DNA from: an uncultured Nostocoides sp.
GTDB taxonomy: Bacteria > Actinomycetota > Actinomycetes > Actinomycetales > Dermatophilaceae
NCBI GenBank assembly: GCA_937873315.1
Contig: CALMQX010000025.1
Location: 44,579 to 108,578, forward strand
DNA: 64,000 nucleotides
Direction of reading: 5' to 3'
Part shown: positions 38,264-47,755 of the stretch, one piece after another
Layout of the letters: the number at the start of each line of letters is the position of its first letter
How positions within the stretch are numbered: the first letter of the stretch is position 1
The notes under the pieces: model-generated
The model's input: only the letters and a program-made list of their open reading frames with translations
Told to the model about the DNA's origin: nothing
Databases searched by the model: none
Made by a program: the position numbers and the translations under genes

Positions 38264-39421
38264 TTAGCGCTCTCGGCGCGCACCGTGCCCGGCAGTGGCC
38301 ATGAATGAGGCCGGAGGACGTAGGTTTGCGTCCGCGAAAGCGCGCTCGACGGCGGCAGCAATCGCGTCCGCTTCGTTGGCTGGGACCAGCGCGATCGTCG
38401 ACCCACCGAAGCCGCCACCGGTCATTCGAGCGCCCAAGGCGCCTGCGGCACAAGCGGTCTCGACGGCCAAATCCAGTTCCTTCACGGTCACCTCGTAGTC
38501 ATCGCGCAGCGAGGCATGCGAGGCCAGGAAGAGCTCGCCAAGCCCTTCATAGTCATCGGCTGCCAAGGCCGTGACGGCTCGCTCCACCCGGTCGATCTCG
38601 GTGACGACGTGGCGGGCCCGTCGCGAAAGGAGATCGTCGTCGAGTTCGGCGAGCGCCTGCGCAAGCTCTGCCCGGGAAATCTCGCGCAGAGATGCCACTC
38701 CCAGTCGGCGAGCTGCCTGCTCGCAACTGCGCCGGCGCTGCGCATACTGCCCGTCCACGAGCGCATGCTCCGCGCGGGTGTCGGTGACCAGCAGCGCGAG
38801 CTCGTGGGCGCCCAGATCGAAGGGAACCTGCTCGGTGCGGCCATCCCGACAGTCCAGCAGCAGGGCATGGTCGCGCTGGCAGAGCATCGAGGCCAACTGG
38901 TCCATGCCACCCGTGGGGGCCAGCGCGATCTCGTTCTCCGCCCGATCAGCACACTGCGCGAGCAGGCCGCGACCCTGCGCCGAGTTCATCAGGTCGGTGC
39001 CGGCGAGGTCGGCCGCAGCAGCCGCGACGGAGCACTCCAAGGCGGCTGAGCTCGATAGCCCGGCGCCCAGTGGGACCTGCCCGTCGACCACGACGTCCAG
39101 CCCCGGCGCCGCGATGCCCTCCGCGCGCATCGCCCAGATCACCCCGGCCACATACGCAGCCCACCCTCCCGGCTGGTCGGGAGCGATCTGGTCAATCGTG
39201 ATCTCTATGCCGCGATCCTGCTGGAGCGATTGCACGCGCAGGAGGTCATCGCCGCGTGGTGCGCACGCGGCATACGTGCGGTGGGGGAGCGCGATCGGCA
39301 GCGCGAGCCCGGCGTTGTAGTCGGTGTGCTCGCCGATCAGGTTGACCCTGCCTGGGGCCGACCAGAGTCCCGCTGGCTCGCGTCCCATCAGCGCGCTGAA
39401 AGCGGTGCTGACGGCATCCAT
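38264..39421 (-). CDS. galK: Galactokinase
   Basis: This 385-residue GHMP kinase phosphorylates galactose at C1. The family signature GRVNLIGEHTDYN is at about residues 25-37, the ATP-binding PLGAGLSSSAALE at about 120-132, and the C-terminal GARMTGGGFGGS is intact. The ATG at 39421 follows a short intergenic gap from the divergent trpS. galT and galE are not next to it, so the Leloir pathway is not clustered here. Confidence 0.95.
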   Translation of the reverse strand: MDAVSTAFSALMGREPAGLWSAPGRVNLIGEHTDYNAGLALPIALPHRTYAACAPRGDDLLRVQSLQQDRGIEITIDQIAPDQPGGWAAYVAGVIWAMRAEGIAAPGLDVVVDGQVPLGAGLSSSAALECSVAAAAADLAGTDLMNSAQGRGLLAQCADRAENEIALAPTGGMDQLASMLCQRDHALLLDCRDGRTEQVPFDLGAHELALLVTDTRAEHALVDGQYAQRRRSCEQAARRLGVASLREISRAELAQALAELDDDLLSRRARHVVTEIDRVERAVTALAADDYEGLGELFLASHASLRDDYEVTVKELDLAVETACAAGALGARMTGGGFGGSTIALVPANEADAIAAAVERAFADANLRPPASFMATAGHGARRER

Positions 39422-39454
39422 GCCCGGCAGCGTAGGGCCTGCAACGAGGACATA

Positions 39455-40513
39455 ATGGACACCATGCCCGCCACGCCCCCGCCGATTCCGCGCCCGCGCA
39501 TCCTCTCCGGAATGCAGCCGACTAGCGACTCGCTGCACATCGGCAACTACCTCGGGGCGCTGGTCAACTGGGTGTCCATGCAGGAGCAGTTCGACGCCTT
39601 CTACTTCGTGGCCGACCTGCACTCGCTGACCGTTCCCACCGAGCCGGCCGACATCATGCGCCGCACGCGCATCACAGCCGCGCAGTACATCGCCGGAGGG
39701 GTGGACCCGCTCACCTCAGCGGTGTTCTGCCAGAGCCATGTTCAAGAGCATGCCGAGCTGGCGTGGGTGCTGGCCTGCCAGACCGCGGTGGGCGAGATGA
39801 ACCGGATGACCCAGTTCAAGGACAAGACCGCCAAGGGTGGCAACGCGAACGTCGGTCTCTTCACCTACCCGGTGCTGATGGCTGGCGACATCATCATGTA
39901 TGACGCGGTCTATGTCCCCGTGGGCGAGGACCAGCGCCAGCATCTGGAGATCACGCGCGACCTAGCCGAGCGCTTCAATACGCGCTTCGGTGAGACCTTC
40001 GTGGTGCCCGAGCCCTACATCCTCAAGGAGTCAGGCGCCAAGATCATGGACCTGCAGGACCCGAGCGCAAAGATGAGCAAGTCCTCATCGGGGGACAAGG
40101 GGGTCATCTGGATGATGGACGACGCTGCGGTGACGGCGAAGAAGATCCGCTCCGCGGTCACCGATACGCAGGCTGAAGTGCGCTACGACCCGGAGACCAA
40201 GCCGGGCGTTTCCAACTTGTTGGTCATGCATTCCGTGCTCTCTGGCACCCGAATCGAAGAGCTTGAGCGGCGCTTCGTGGGTCAAGGCTATGGCGCGCTC
40301 AAGCAAGAGGTGGCTGACGTGACGGTTGAGGCGATTCGGCCCTTCCAGACCCGCATGCAGGAGCTCTTGGATGACCCGGCCGAGCTGGATCGGATGCTGG
40401 CCTTGGGGGCTGAGCGCGCGCGCGAGGTTGCCGTGGCCACCATGAGTCGGGTGCGCGCAGCGGTGGGACTGCTGCCCTCGCGGGTCATGGCGGAGCCATC
40501 GGCGCGGCGGTAG
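39455..40513 (+). CDS. trpS: Tryptophanyl-tRNA synthetase
   Basis: This 352-residue class I synthetase has HIGN at residues 28-31 and KMSKS at 206-210, with SGMQPTSDSLHIG before the first. FYFVADLHSL and GEDQRQHLEITRD are typical. The ATG at 39455 has GAGGA four bases before it; a second ATG at 39464 has a longer spacing. The gene is divergent from galK with a 33-base gap and is followed by the 2H-phosphoesterase gene after 11 bases. Confidence 0.96.
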   Translation: MDTMPATPPPIPRPRILSGMQPTSDSLHIGNYLGALVNWVSMQEQFDAFYFVADLHSLTVPTEPADIMRRTRITAAQYIAGGVDPLTSAVFCQSHVQEHAELAWVLACQTAVGEMNRMTQFKDKTAKGGNANVGLFTYPVLMAGDIIMYDAVYVPVGEDQRQHLEITRDLAERFNTRFGETFVVPEPYILKESGAKIMDLQDPSAKMSKSSSGDKGVIWMMDDAAVTAKKIRSAVTDTQAEVRYDPETKPGVSNLLVMHSVLSGTRIEELERRFVGQGYGALKQEVADVTVEAIRPFQTRMQELLDDPAELDRMLALGAERAREVAVATMSRVRAAVGLLPSRVMAEPSARR

Positions 40514-40524
40514 GGTACCCCGCC

Positions 40525-41037
40525 ATGCGCACCTACGGCGTGGCCATCACGATCCCGGAGCCGCACGGAGCGGCCCTCCAGGAGCGTCGTGCTGCCTTCG
40601 GTGACCCGATGGCCGGCGCGATCCCGCCGCACGTGACCTTGCTGCCCCCAACGGTGGTCTCACCGCAGGGACGGGAAGTCTTTGAGGACCATCTGGTGCA
40701 GGTGGCTGCGGCGCATGCGCCCTTCCGGATGGTGCTGGCCGGGACCGGCACCTTCCGGCCCATCTCGCCGGTGGTCTTCGTCCAGGTCTCCCAAGGGATT
40801 TCGTCCTGCGAGCGGCTTGAGTTTGCCGTGCGCTCGGGACCGGTCGAGCGACCCCTGGACTTCCCCTATCACCCGCACGTCACGGTCGCGCATCACCTCG
40901 ATGACGACGCGCTCGATGCGGCCTTCGCTGACCTGGCCGACTTCCGGGCCGACTTCGAGGTGACCAGTTTCGAGCTCTTCCGGCATGACACGGATGACGT
41001 CTGGCGACCGCTGCGATCCTTCACCCTGGGCGGTTGA
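40525..41037 (+). CDS. 2'-5' RNA ligase/cyclic phosphodiesterase family protein (2H)
   Basis: This 170-residue protein carries the two HxT motifs of the 2H phosphoesterase superfamily: PHVTLLPP (about residues 35-42) and PHVTVAHH (about 113-120). Related proteins open 2',3'-cyclic phosphates or join 2'-5' bonds in tRNA fragments; the actual substrate is unknown. The next start (41039) lies 1 base after its stop, and trpS lies just upstream. Confidence 0.88.
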   Translation: MRTYGVAITIPEPHGAALQERRAAFGDPMAGAIPPHVTLLPPTVVSPQGREVFEDHLVQVAAAHAPFRMVLAGTGTFRPISPVVFVQVSQGISSCERLEFAVRSGPVERPLDFPYHPHVTVAHHLDDDALDAAFADLADFRADFEVTSFELFRHDTDDVWRPLRSFTLGG

Positions 41038-41038
41038 G

Positions 41039-42124
41039 ATGAGCGGGGGGCTGGACGGTTTCTGGGCCGTCGTACCGGCCGGAGGAGCCGGGACCCGGCT
41101 CTGGCCGCTGAGCCGAGCGGGGCGTCCGAAGTTCCTGCTCGATCTCACCGGGTCGGGACGCAGCCTGATCCAGGCCACGGTCGATCGGGTGCGCAGCCTG
41201 GCCGATGAGCGGGTCCTGGTGGTTACCGGAGCGGCCCATGAAGAGGCCGTCCGGGCGCAGTTGCCAACCCTGGGCGCTGGCGATGTCCTGGCCGAGCCGA
41301 GCCCGCGGGATTCGATGGCCGCGATTGCCTGGGCTGCGGCGGTCATCGAGACCCGTGACGCCGAGGCCGTGATCGGGTCCTTCGCGGCCGATCACGTCAT
41401 CCCCGACCAGGCCGCCTTTGAGGCTGCCGTCGCTGAGGCGGTGCAGGTCGCTCGACGCGGTGAAGTGGTCACCATCGGGATCGAGCCGACGCACCCGGCC
41501 ACGGGTTTCGGCTATATCCAGATGGGCGGGCCGCTGGCCGGAGCGGCCACGGCGCGGCGGGTGCGCCAGTTCGTCGAGAAGCCCGATGCCTCGCGGGCGG
41601 CGGCATACCTAGCCACTGGCGAGTTCCGTTGGAATGCAGGGATGTTCGTGGTCAGAGCCAGTGTTCTCTTGGATCTGCTCGGACGCTGGCATCCGGCCCT
41701 GGCCAGCGGCGCTCGTGAGTTGGCGGCCGACCCGAGCCGCCTGCCGCAGGTGTGGCTGACCCTGGAGAAGATCGCGATTGACCACGCGATTGCCGAGCCC
41801 GCGGCCGACGAGGGCAAGGTGGCCGTGGTTCCGGGCGACTTCACCTGGGATGACATCGGGGATTTCACGAGTCTGGGCGAGCTGATCGACCCCGAGCCTG
41901 CCCAGCAGCCGGTGGTCCTGGGGGAGCGGGACCTGGTGACCGCGGTGGATGGTAGCGGGCTGGTGATCCCGCGGGCGGGTCGGACGATCGCCCTGGTCGG
42001 AGTGGATGACATCGTCGTCGTGGACACCCCGGATGCGCTCCTGGTGACCACACGGTCGCGCGCGCAAGAGGTCAAAGCCATCGTCGACGCGCTCAAGCAG
42101 TCCGGCCGCACCGACCTGGTCTGA
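41039..42124 (+). CDS. manC: Mannose-1-phosphate guanylyltransferase
   Basis: This 361-residue nucleotidyltransferase makes GDP-mannose from GTP and mannose 1-phosphate. The signature VVPAGGAGTRLWPLSRAGRPK is at about residues 10-30, followed by ADHVIPD and FVEKPD, and NAGMFV is in the sugar pocket. The final part forms a short beta domain, without the isomerase domain found in bifunctional ManC. The ATG overlaps the previous gene's stop region. It could serve glycan or mycothiol-free mannan synthesis; the downstream gap contains repeats. Confidence 0.92.
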   Translation: MSGGLDGFWAVVPAGGAGTRLWPLSRAGRPKFLLDLTGSGRSLIQATVDRVRSLADERVLVVTGAAHEEAVRAQLPTLGAGDVLAEPSPRDSMAAIAWAAAVIETRDAEAVIGSFAADHVIPDQAAFEAAVAEAVQVARRGEVVTIGIEPTHPATGFGYIQMGGPLAGAATARRVRQFVEKPDASRAAAYLATGEFRWNAGMFVVRASVLLDLLGRWHPALASGARELAADPSRLPQVWLTLEKIAIDHAIAEPAADEGKVAVVPGDFTWDDIGDFTSLGELIDPEPAQQPVVLGERDLVTAVDGSGLVIPRAGRTIALVGVDDIVVVDTPDALLVTTRSRAQEVKAIVDALKQSGRTDLV

Positions 42125-42128
42125 CCCA

Positions 42129-42264
42129 CTTTTCCTCTGCTAGGTCACCCTTCCTTACGCGCCCAGATGAACGTTCGTATGCCGCGGTTCGCTTAGGTGT
42201 GCTGAGTCAGGGGAACGCTGAGTCGGGGGAGGGCTGAGTCAGGGGAGCGCTGAGTCAGGGGAGC
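42129..42264. repeat. Dispersed intergenic repeat, copy B, with four 16-bp tandem units
   Basis: This shares the 21-base opening block with copy A (36619) and the CGTATGCCGCGGT block at the same 47-base spacing. It then continues into four 16-bp units (42201-42264) with the core GCTGAGTCAGGGGA. The array abuts the stop codon of the ABC permease gene, which lies six bases further. Units 3 and 4 are identical. Confidence 0.88.
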
Positions 42265-42269
42265 GCTGG

Positions 42270-43856
42270 TTAGGCCAGGTCGCGTCGGACGTATGCCGCC
42301 CCGCCCGCGATCACGCCAGCCGCACCCAAGGCCAGCAACACCACGGCCGAGGTGCCGGCCAGCGCGCCGCCGGGTAGTTGTGAGAGGTGCGCGAAGGGCG
42401 AGAGGTTGACCAGCCACTGCGGCAGGTTCATCGTCGGACCGATCTCGCCCAGCAAGAAGCCCACGGCCAGCACCGCCCAAGCAGCCGTGCCCCACCGGGC
42501 GGAGAGCCCATGCAGCAAGGCGCCCGCCCCGATCACGGTGAGCACGGCCGGGGACATGGCCAGCGCGGCCCCTGCCAACCGAGGGACCTGATCCGCAATC
42601 GACACCCCCAACGAACGAGCCGAGCTCGCCCCGATCACCATGCCCAGGATGAGCAAGAGACCGATGGCCAACCCCACCGCCAACGCCACGTGGGCAAGGA
42701 ACCATCGCAGCCGCGGCACCGGCCGACTCAGCAGCAGTTCGCTTCGGCCGCTGCGCTCCTCGGCGGACAACCGACCGAGGACGGCAAGTGCTGCGGCGGT
42801 CACCGCGGCCGAGGCGAAGAGCAATTCGGTCCGCAAGAAGATGTCCTCAATGCTCCCGGCCCCGCCAGCGAGCGCCTCCAGCATCTCGGCCACCTTGGGG
42901 TCCGAGACCATCTGCCCCACCGCCCCCACCAGGCTGCCGACCACCGCGCCGAGGACCACCATGGTGATCAGCCACCCGAGAACGGAGGGACGAGCGGTCC
43001 GCGCGACCAGATCGGCCACAGAGTGCAGCGACCCGGTGGCTGGACCCCGCCGGACCGGCAGAATCCCGGCGCCGAGGTCGCGCTCGGACTGCAGCCGGTA
43101 TGCCGCGGCGGCCAGCGCGGCGCAGACCGCGAGGGCCACTGCAAGCACCCAGAACCGGTTCGCCCCAAAGGGCGCGATCTCGGTGATCCAGCCGAAGGGG
43201 CTCAGCCAATGCAGCCAGGGTGCCGGGGCGGTGTCGGCCACCATTCGGACAAGGAAGGTCACCGCGAGCGTGCCCAGCGTCAGGCCAGCGACCCCGCGGC
43301 TCGTGGAGGCCAATTGCGCGGCAACTCCGGTGAGGGCCGTGAAGGTGAGTCCGAGGCCCACCCAGCCCACTGCCAGCGCCCACGAGCCAGTGGCCTGGCA
43401 GCCCACCGCGATCAGCGAGATCGCGGCCAGGCTGCTGATGACCAGTACCGCCGCGGCAGAAAGGGCCATGGCTGCTGTCAGCGGGGCCCGACGCCCGACA
43501 GCACCCGCGCCGAGCAACTCGGCGCGGCCATCCTCCTCTTCAGCGCGGGTATGCCGCCGCACGATCGCGTGCGCGAGCAGGGCGAGCAGGATCGCTCCCA
43601 TGAAGAGGGTCTTGAAGTTGGCGAGCGCGTCCAGCGAGTGACTGGCCAGTGGCCCATACAGGGCTACCGTTGCCGGATTGTCAAAGACCCCCGCGAGCTC
43701 CCCTTGGGCCTGCGCAGGATCCGGATAGAGCGCAAAGGTGGCTTGCGCGGACCCGGCCGCCAGGACGATCAACCCCAGGCCGCTGAGCACGATGAGCAGC
43801 CGGTCCCGGCGCCAGGCTAGGCGCAGGAGGCGGCCCAACCCGGCATACGGACTCAT
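42270..43856 (-). CDS. ABC exporter membrane protein, polyketide/drug-type
   Basis: This 528-residue permease has twelve or so hydrophobic helices in two similar halves, matching the actinobacterial family annotated as exporters of polyketide antibiotics. RAEEEDGRAELLGAGAVGRR and RLSAEERSGRSELLLSRPVPR are repeated cytoplasmic loops, one per half, that show the internal duplication. It is translated with the ATPase just upstream (4-base overlap). The substrate is unknown. Confidence 0.85.
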   Translation of the reverse strand: MSPYAGLGRLLRLAWRRDRLLIVLSGLGLIVLAAGSAQATFALYPDPAQAQGELAGVFDNPATVALYGPLASHSLDALANFKTLFMGAILLALLAHAIVRRHTRAEEEDGRAELLGAGAVGRRAPLTAAMALSAAAVLVISSLAAISLIAVGCQATGSWALAVGWVGLGLTFTALTGVAAQLASTSRGVAGLTLGTLAVTFLVRMVADTAPAPWLHWLSPFGWITEIAPFGANRFWVLAVALAVCAALAAAAYRLQSERDLGAGILPVRRGPATGSLHSVADLVARTARPSVLGWLITMVVLGAVVGSLVGAVGQMVSDPKVAEMLEALAGGAGSIEDIFLRTELLFASAAVTAAALAVLGRLSAEERSGRSELLLSRPVPRLRWFLAHVALAVGLAIGLLLILGMVIGASSARSLGVSIADQVPRLAGAALAMSPAVLTVIGAGALLHGLSARWGTAAWAVLAVGFLLGEIGPTMNLPQWLVNLSPFAHLSQLPGGALAGTSAVVLLALGAAGVIAGGAAYVRRDLA

Positions 43857-44725
43857 GAGCGTTCCCGGGTCAGATCCGCGGGCAACTCATCGGCATAGCG
43901 GGCCAGGAAGAGTTCCTCCAGGGTGGGTGGCGCGGCGGTCAGCGCAGCCACCGAGGCACCGAGCCCGGCCACCCAGGCGGCGACCTCGGCGGCCGGCATG
44001 GTGGCCTCGCGGACCTGCCCGTCGGACAGCGTGGCCCGCACATGCGTGCCGGTCAGCGCCCGCAGGTCGGCCAAGGTCCCGGTCTCCACGATCGCGCCGG
44101 CTCGCACGATGGACACCGACTCACAGGCGCGTTCGACCTCACTGAGGATGTGGCTGGAGAGCAGGACCGTGCGGCCCTCGGCACGCAGGCGTACGAGCTC
44201 GGCCTGAAAGACCTGTTCCATCAGGGGATCCAAACCGGCCGTGGGTTCATCGAGCAGGAAGAGCTCGGCATCGCTGGCGAGGGCGGCGATCAGCGCGACC
44301 TTCTGGCGATTGCCTTTGGAATATGCCCGACCCTTCTTGGTGAGGTCCAGGTCGAAGTCCCGCACGAGGCGCTCCCGATGCGCCCGGGCATCCGCCGATG
44401 GGGGCGTCCCTCGCAGTGAGGTGAGCAGGTCGATGATCTCGCCGCCGGTCAGATTCGGCCAGAGCACCACATCGCCCGGGACATAGGCCAGCCGCGCATG
44501 AACCGCGCCGGACTGCGACCAGGGATCCGCGCCCAGCACCCGCGCCTGGCCCGACGTGGCCCGGATGAGCCCCAGCAGGATGCGCAGCGTGGTGGACTTG
44601 CCGGCCCCATTAGGACCGAGGAAGCCGTGCACCTCACCGGTCCGGACACGCAGATCGAGCCCATTGAGGGCCCTCACCTGCCCGAAGGTCTTGGTGAGCC
44701 GGCTGGTCTCGATCGCGATATCCAC
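43853..44725 (-). CDS. ABC exporter ATPase
   Basis: This 290-residue ATPase partner has Walker A GPNGAGKST, a signature reading YSKGNRQKV in place of LSGGQ, Walker B LFLLDEPTAGLD and the H-loop SSH. The C-terminal extension (about 215-290) is typical of DrrA-like exporters. The GTG at 44725 was chosen because it lies just before the ABC core; there is no clean ribosome site. The altered signature (KGN in place of SGG) occurs in some members of this group. Confidence 0.88.
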   Translation of the reverse strand: MDIAIETSRLTKTFGQVRALNGLDLRVRTGEVHGFLGPNGAGKSTTLRILLGLIRATSGQARVLGADPWSQSGAVHARLAYVPGDVVLWPNLTGGEIIDLLTSLRGTPPSADARAHRERLVRDFDLDLTKKGRAYSKGNRQKVALIAALASDAELFLLDEPTAGLDPLMEQVFQAELVRLRAEGRTVLLSSHILSEVERACESVSIVRAGAIVETGTLADLRALTGTHVRATLSDGQVREATMPAAEVAAWVAGLGASVAALTAAPPTLEELFLARYADELPADLTRERS

Positions 44726-44827
44726 CTTCTCGAGTATGCCCCTGCTTGGCCCGGTCTGGGCCTGCCGCGCACGGGCGCACCAGTGGGGGCCCGCGGCCGA
44801 TCCGCGCAGGAGTAGACTTCCGGGACG

Positions 44828-46021
44828 ATGTTGACTGACGCCCTGATCGCCGCTGTCGGCGAGCGCGTCTCCCATCACACCCGTGAGCTCTTGGAGATCC
44901 GTCGTGACCTCCACGCGCACCCTGAGCTCTCGCGTGCGGAGACTCGCACGACAGCGGTCATTGCCGACCGGCTCGCCCTAGCCGGCGTGTCAGCGCGCCT
45001 GCTGCCCGGCACTGGGCTGCTCTGCGAGGTGGGTGCCCCGGACCCGGACTACCGGGTGGCGCTGCGTGCGGACATGGACGCCCTGCCCGTGCGGGAGCGC
45101 ACCGGTCTGCCCTTTGCCTCCCAGGTCTCCGGGGTGTGCCACGCCTGCGGTCATGACGTCCATACCGTGGCCCTGCTCGGGGCGATCATCGCCCTCAAAG
45201 AGTGCGAGGACCAGCTCGTCGAGGCGGGCCTGGCCGTGCGCGGGATCTTCCAACCGGCCGAGGAAGTCATTCCCGGTGGGGCCGAGGAAGCGATTCACGC
45301 TGGTGCCATGGAGGGGGTCGACATGGCCTTCGCCGTCCACTGTGACCCCACCCTGGACGTCGGTCAGATCGGGGTGCGTGAGGGGCCGCTGACCGCGGCC
45401 TGCGACAGCATCACGGTGTCGCTGCATGGCCGCGGCGGACACACCTCACGGCCGCAATTGACCGAGGACCTGACCTACGCGCTGGCCAAGATCATCACCG
45501 ATGTTCCCGCCGCGCTCTCGCGCCGGCTCGACCCGCGCGCGGGTGCCGCCTTGGTCTGGGGGAGTGTGCACGCGGGCAAGGCCTCCAATGTGATCCCCTC
45601 CACGGGCGAATGCGCCGGCACCTTGCGCATGCTGGACGCTCATGCCTGGCTGACCGTGGGGCCCTTGCTCGAGGAGATCGTGCAGGGTGTCGCCGCGCCC
45701 TATGCCGTGACCGCCAAGTTGGAGCGCATCAAGGGAGTGCCGCCGGTGGTCAACACGGCGGACGCCATTGCCGTGATGCGGCTGGCCGCCGGCCCGAGTG
45801 GGCTGATCTCCGTCCCGACCCAACAGAGCCTGGGTGGCGAGGACTTCTCGTGGTACCTCGCGCACAGCCCCGGAGCCATGGTCCGCTTGGGGACCCGGAC
45901 GCACGGTGGCCAGACCTATGACCTGCACCAAGGCGATCTCGTCGTCGACGAGGAGGCGGTCACTCTGGGTGCCCGGGTCCTGGCCAATGCGGCGATCCTC
46001 TCCATTCCGGCGGTGGGCTGA
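44828..46021 (+). CDS. M20D-type amidohydrolase (aminoacylase/hippurate hydrolase family)
   Basis: This 397-residue metallohydrolase cleaves an N-acyl amino acid or similar amide. CHACGHDVHT (about residues 101-110) supplies the metal Cys and His ligands, and the pair of Glu residues is in FQPAEEVIPGG. The dimerisation domain and C-terminal LGGEDFSWYL are also typical. It starts at an ATG at 44828 and its last base overlaps the cdd start (TGATG). Its association with a nucleoside-salvage operon is noteworthy but its substrate is open. Confidence 0.9.
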   Translation: MLTDALIAAVGERVSHHTRELLEIRRDLHAHPELSRAETRTTAVIADRLALAGVSARLLPGTGLLCEVGAPDPDYRVALRADMDALPVRERTGLPFASQVSGVCHACGHDVHTVALLGAIIALKECEDQLVEAGLAVRGIFQPAEEVIPGGAEEAIHAGAMEGVDMAFAVHCDPTLDVGQIGVREGPLTAACDSITVSLHGRGGHTSRPQLTEDLTYALAKIITDVPAALSRRLDPRAGAALVWGSVHAGKASNVIPSTGECAGTLRMLDAHAWLTVGPLLEEIVQGVAAPYAVTAKLERIKGVPPVVNTADAIAVMRLAAGPSGLISVPTQQSLGGEDFSWYLAHSPGAMVRLGTRTHGGQTYDLHQGDLVVDEEAVTLGARVLANAAILSIPAVG

Positions 46022-46431
46022 TGAGCACGATTGACTGGGATGCCCTGCACGCTGAGGCCGTGCGGATGACCTCGCTGTCGTATGCCGCATATTCGCACTA
46101 CCCGGTCGGGGTGGCCGGCCTGGTCGATGACGGTCGCATCGTCTCGGGGTGCAATGTGGAGAATGCCGCCTACGGGGCTACCTTGTGCGCCGAGTGCGGC
46201 ATGGTCTCGCAACTCGCGGCGACCGGTGGTGGGCGACTGGTTGCGGTCTCGTGTGTTGATGGCCACGGCACCTCACTGATTCCGTGTGGTCGCTGCCGTC
46301 AATTGCTCTGGGAACACGGCGGGCCGGAGTGCCTGGTGATGACCCCGCTGGGCATTCGCACCATGGCCGAGATGTTGCCGCAGGCCTTTGGCCCGGATCA
46401 CCTGACGTCGTACGCCCAGGGGTCTGACTAA
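46021..46431 (+). CDS. cdd: Cytidine deaminase
   Basis: This 136-residue zinc enzyme converts cytidine and deoxycytidine to uridine forms. NVENAAYGATLCAECG has the catalytic Glu and first zinc Cys, and PCGRCRQLL supplies the other two Cys. The usual tetrameric-CDA length is about 130. The start overlaps the preceding stop; deoA follows after 28 bases, giving the order amidohydrolase-cdd-deoA-add. Confidence 0.95.
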   Translation: MSTIDWDALHAEAVRMTSLSYAAYSHYPVGVAGLVDDGRIVSGCNVENAAYGATLCAECGMVSQLAATGGGRLVAVSCVDGHGTSLIPCGRCRQLLWEHGGPECLVMTPLGIRTMAEMLPQAFGPDHLTSYAQGSD

Positions 46432-46459
46432 GGCAGCCGCCGGGCCCTACGATGGGCCG

Positions 46460-47746
46460 ATGAGCGAGTCTTTCGATGCCGTTGATGTCATCGTCGCCAA
46501 GCGCGACCGCCACGAACTCAGTGATGACCAGATTCGCTGGGTGATCGACGCCTACACCCGCGGGGTGGTGGCCGATGAGCAGATGAGCTCGCTGGCCATG
46601 GCGGTTCTGCTCAATGGGATGACCCGCCGAGAGATCGCCACGTGGACCGCGGCCATGATCGCCTCCGGTGAGCGGATGGACTTCTCCTCGCTGTCGGTGC
46701 CGACGGCCGACAAGCACTCCACGGGCGGCGTCGGAGACAAGATCACGCTCCCGCTGGCCCCGCTGGTCGCGGTCTTCGGAGTCGCCGTGCCGCAGCTCTC
46801 CGGTCGCGGTCTGGGGCACACCGGTGGGACCTTGGACAAGCTCGAGTCCATCGCGGGTTGGGACTGCAATCTGTCCAATGAGGCGATGCTCCGCCAGCTC
46901 GACGAGGTGGGCGCGGTCATCTGCGCCGCCGGATCGGGGCTCGCGCCGGCCGACAAGAAGCTCTACGCCCTGCGCGATGTCACCGGAACTGTCGAGGCGA
47001 TCCCGCTGATCGCCTCCTCGATCATGAGCAAGAAGATCGCCGAGGGCACCGGTGCGCTGGTGCTCGATGTCAAGGTCGGCACCGGCGCCTTCATGAAGAC
47101 CCGGGAGCAGGCCACCGAGCTTGCCCGCACGATGGTGGACCTGGGCACCGATGCCGGCGTGCGGACGGTTGCCCTGCTCACCGAGATGTCGATCCCGCTC
47201 GGGCTGACCGCCGGTAACGCCATGGAGGTGCGCGAGTCCGTGGAGGTGCTCGCCGGTGGTGGCCCCAGTGATGTCGTCGAACTGACCGTCCGGCTGGCCG
47301 AGGAGATGCTCGAAGCTGCCGGTCGCGGTGGTCAGGACGTGCGCGCCGCACTCAACGATGGCCGTGCGATGGACGCGTGGCGAGCGATGATCAGCGCCCA
47401 AAGCGGCGACCCGGATGCGGTGCTGCCGACGGCGCGGCATACCGAGACCGTGGTGGCGACGCAGGACGGCATTCTCACCACCCTCGATGCCTATGCCGTG
47501 GGTATCGCGGCCTGGCGCTTGGGTGCCGGCCGGGCCCGCAAGGAGGACCCGGTGCAGGCCGGTGCTGGCGTGGAGATGCACGCCAAGCCGGGCGATCGGG
47601 TCACCAAGGGGCAGACCCTGATGACCCTGCACACCGACACCCCGGAGCGATTCGCGCGCGCCCTGGACGCGCTCGATGGCGGCTGGTCCATCACGGCGCA
47701 GGGACCGACGCAGGCGGCGCCGCTGGTCATCGACCGGATCGCCTAG
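46460..47746 (+). CDS. deoA: Thymidine phosphorylase (pyrimidine-nucleoside phosphorylase)
   Basis: This 428-residue phosphorylase cleaves thymidine (and perhaps uridine) to base and sugar 1-phosphate. KHSTGGVGDKITLPLAPL is the phosphate-binding signature, and GTLDKLESI and SIMSKKIAEG match the family. The C-terminal alpha/beta domain ends near IDRIA. It is the second gene in a cdd-deoA-add salvage operon, with add beginning nine bases after the stop. Confidence 0.95.
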   Translation: MSESFDAVDVIVAKRDRHELSDDQIRWVIDAYTRGVVADEQMSSLAMAVLLNGMTRREIATWTAAMIASGERMDFSSLSVPTADKHSTGGVGDKITLPLAPLVAVFGVAVPQLSGRGLGHTGGTLDKLESIAGWDCNLSNEAMLRQLDEVGAVICAAGSGLAPADKKLYALRDVTGTVEAIPLIASSIMSKKIAEGTGALVLDVKVGTGAFMKTREQATELARTMVDLGTDAGVRTVALLTEMSIPLGLTAGNAMEVRESVEVLAGGGPSDVVELTVRLAEEMLEAAGRGGQDVRAALNDGRAMDAWRAMISAQSGDPDAVLPTARHTETVVATQDGILTTLDAYAVGIAAWRLGAGRARKEDPVQAGAGVEMHAKPGDRVTKGQTLMTLHTDTPERFARALDALDGGWSITAQGPTQAAPLVIDRIA

Positions 47747-47755
47747 GCTCACGTT

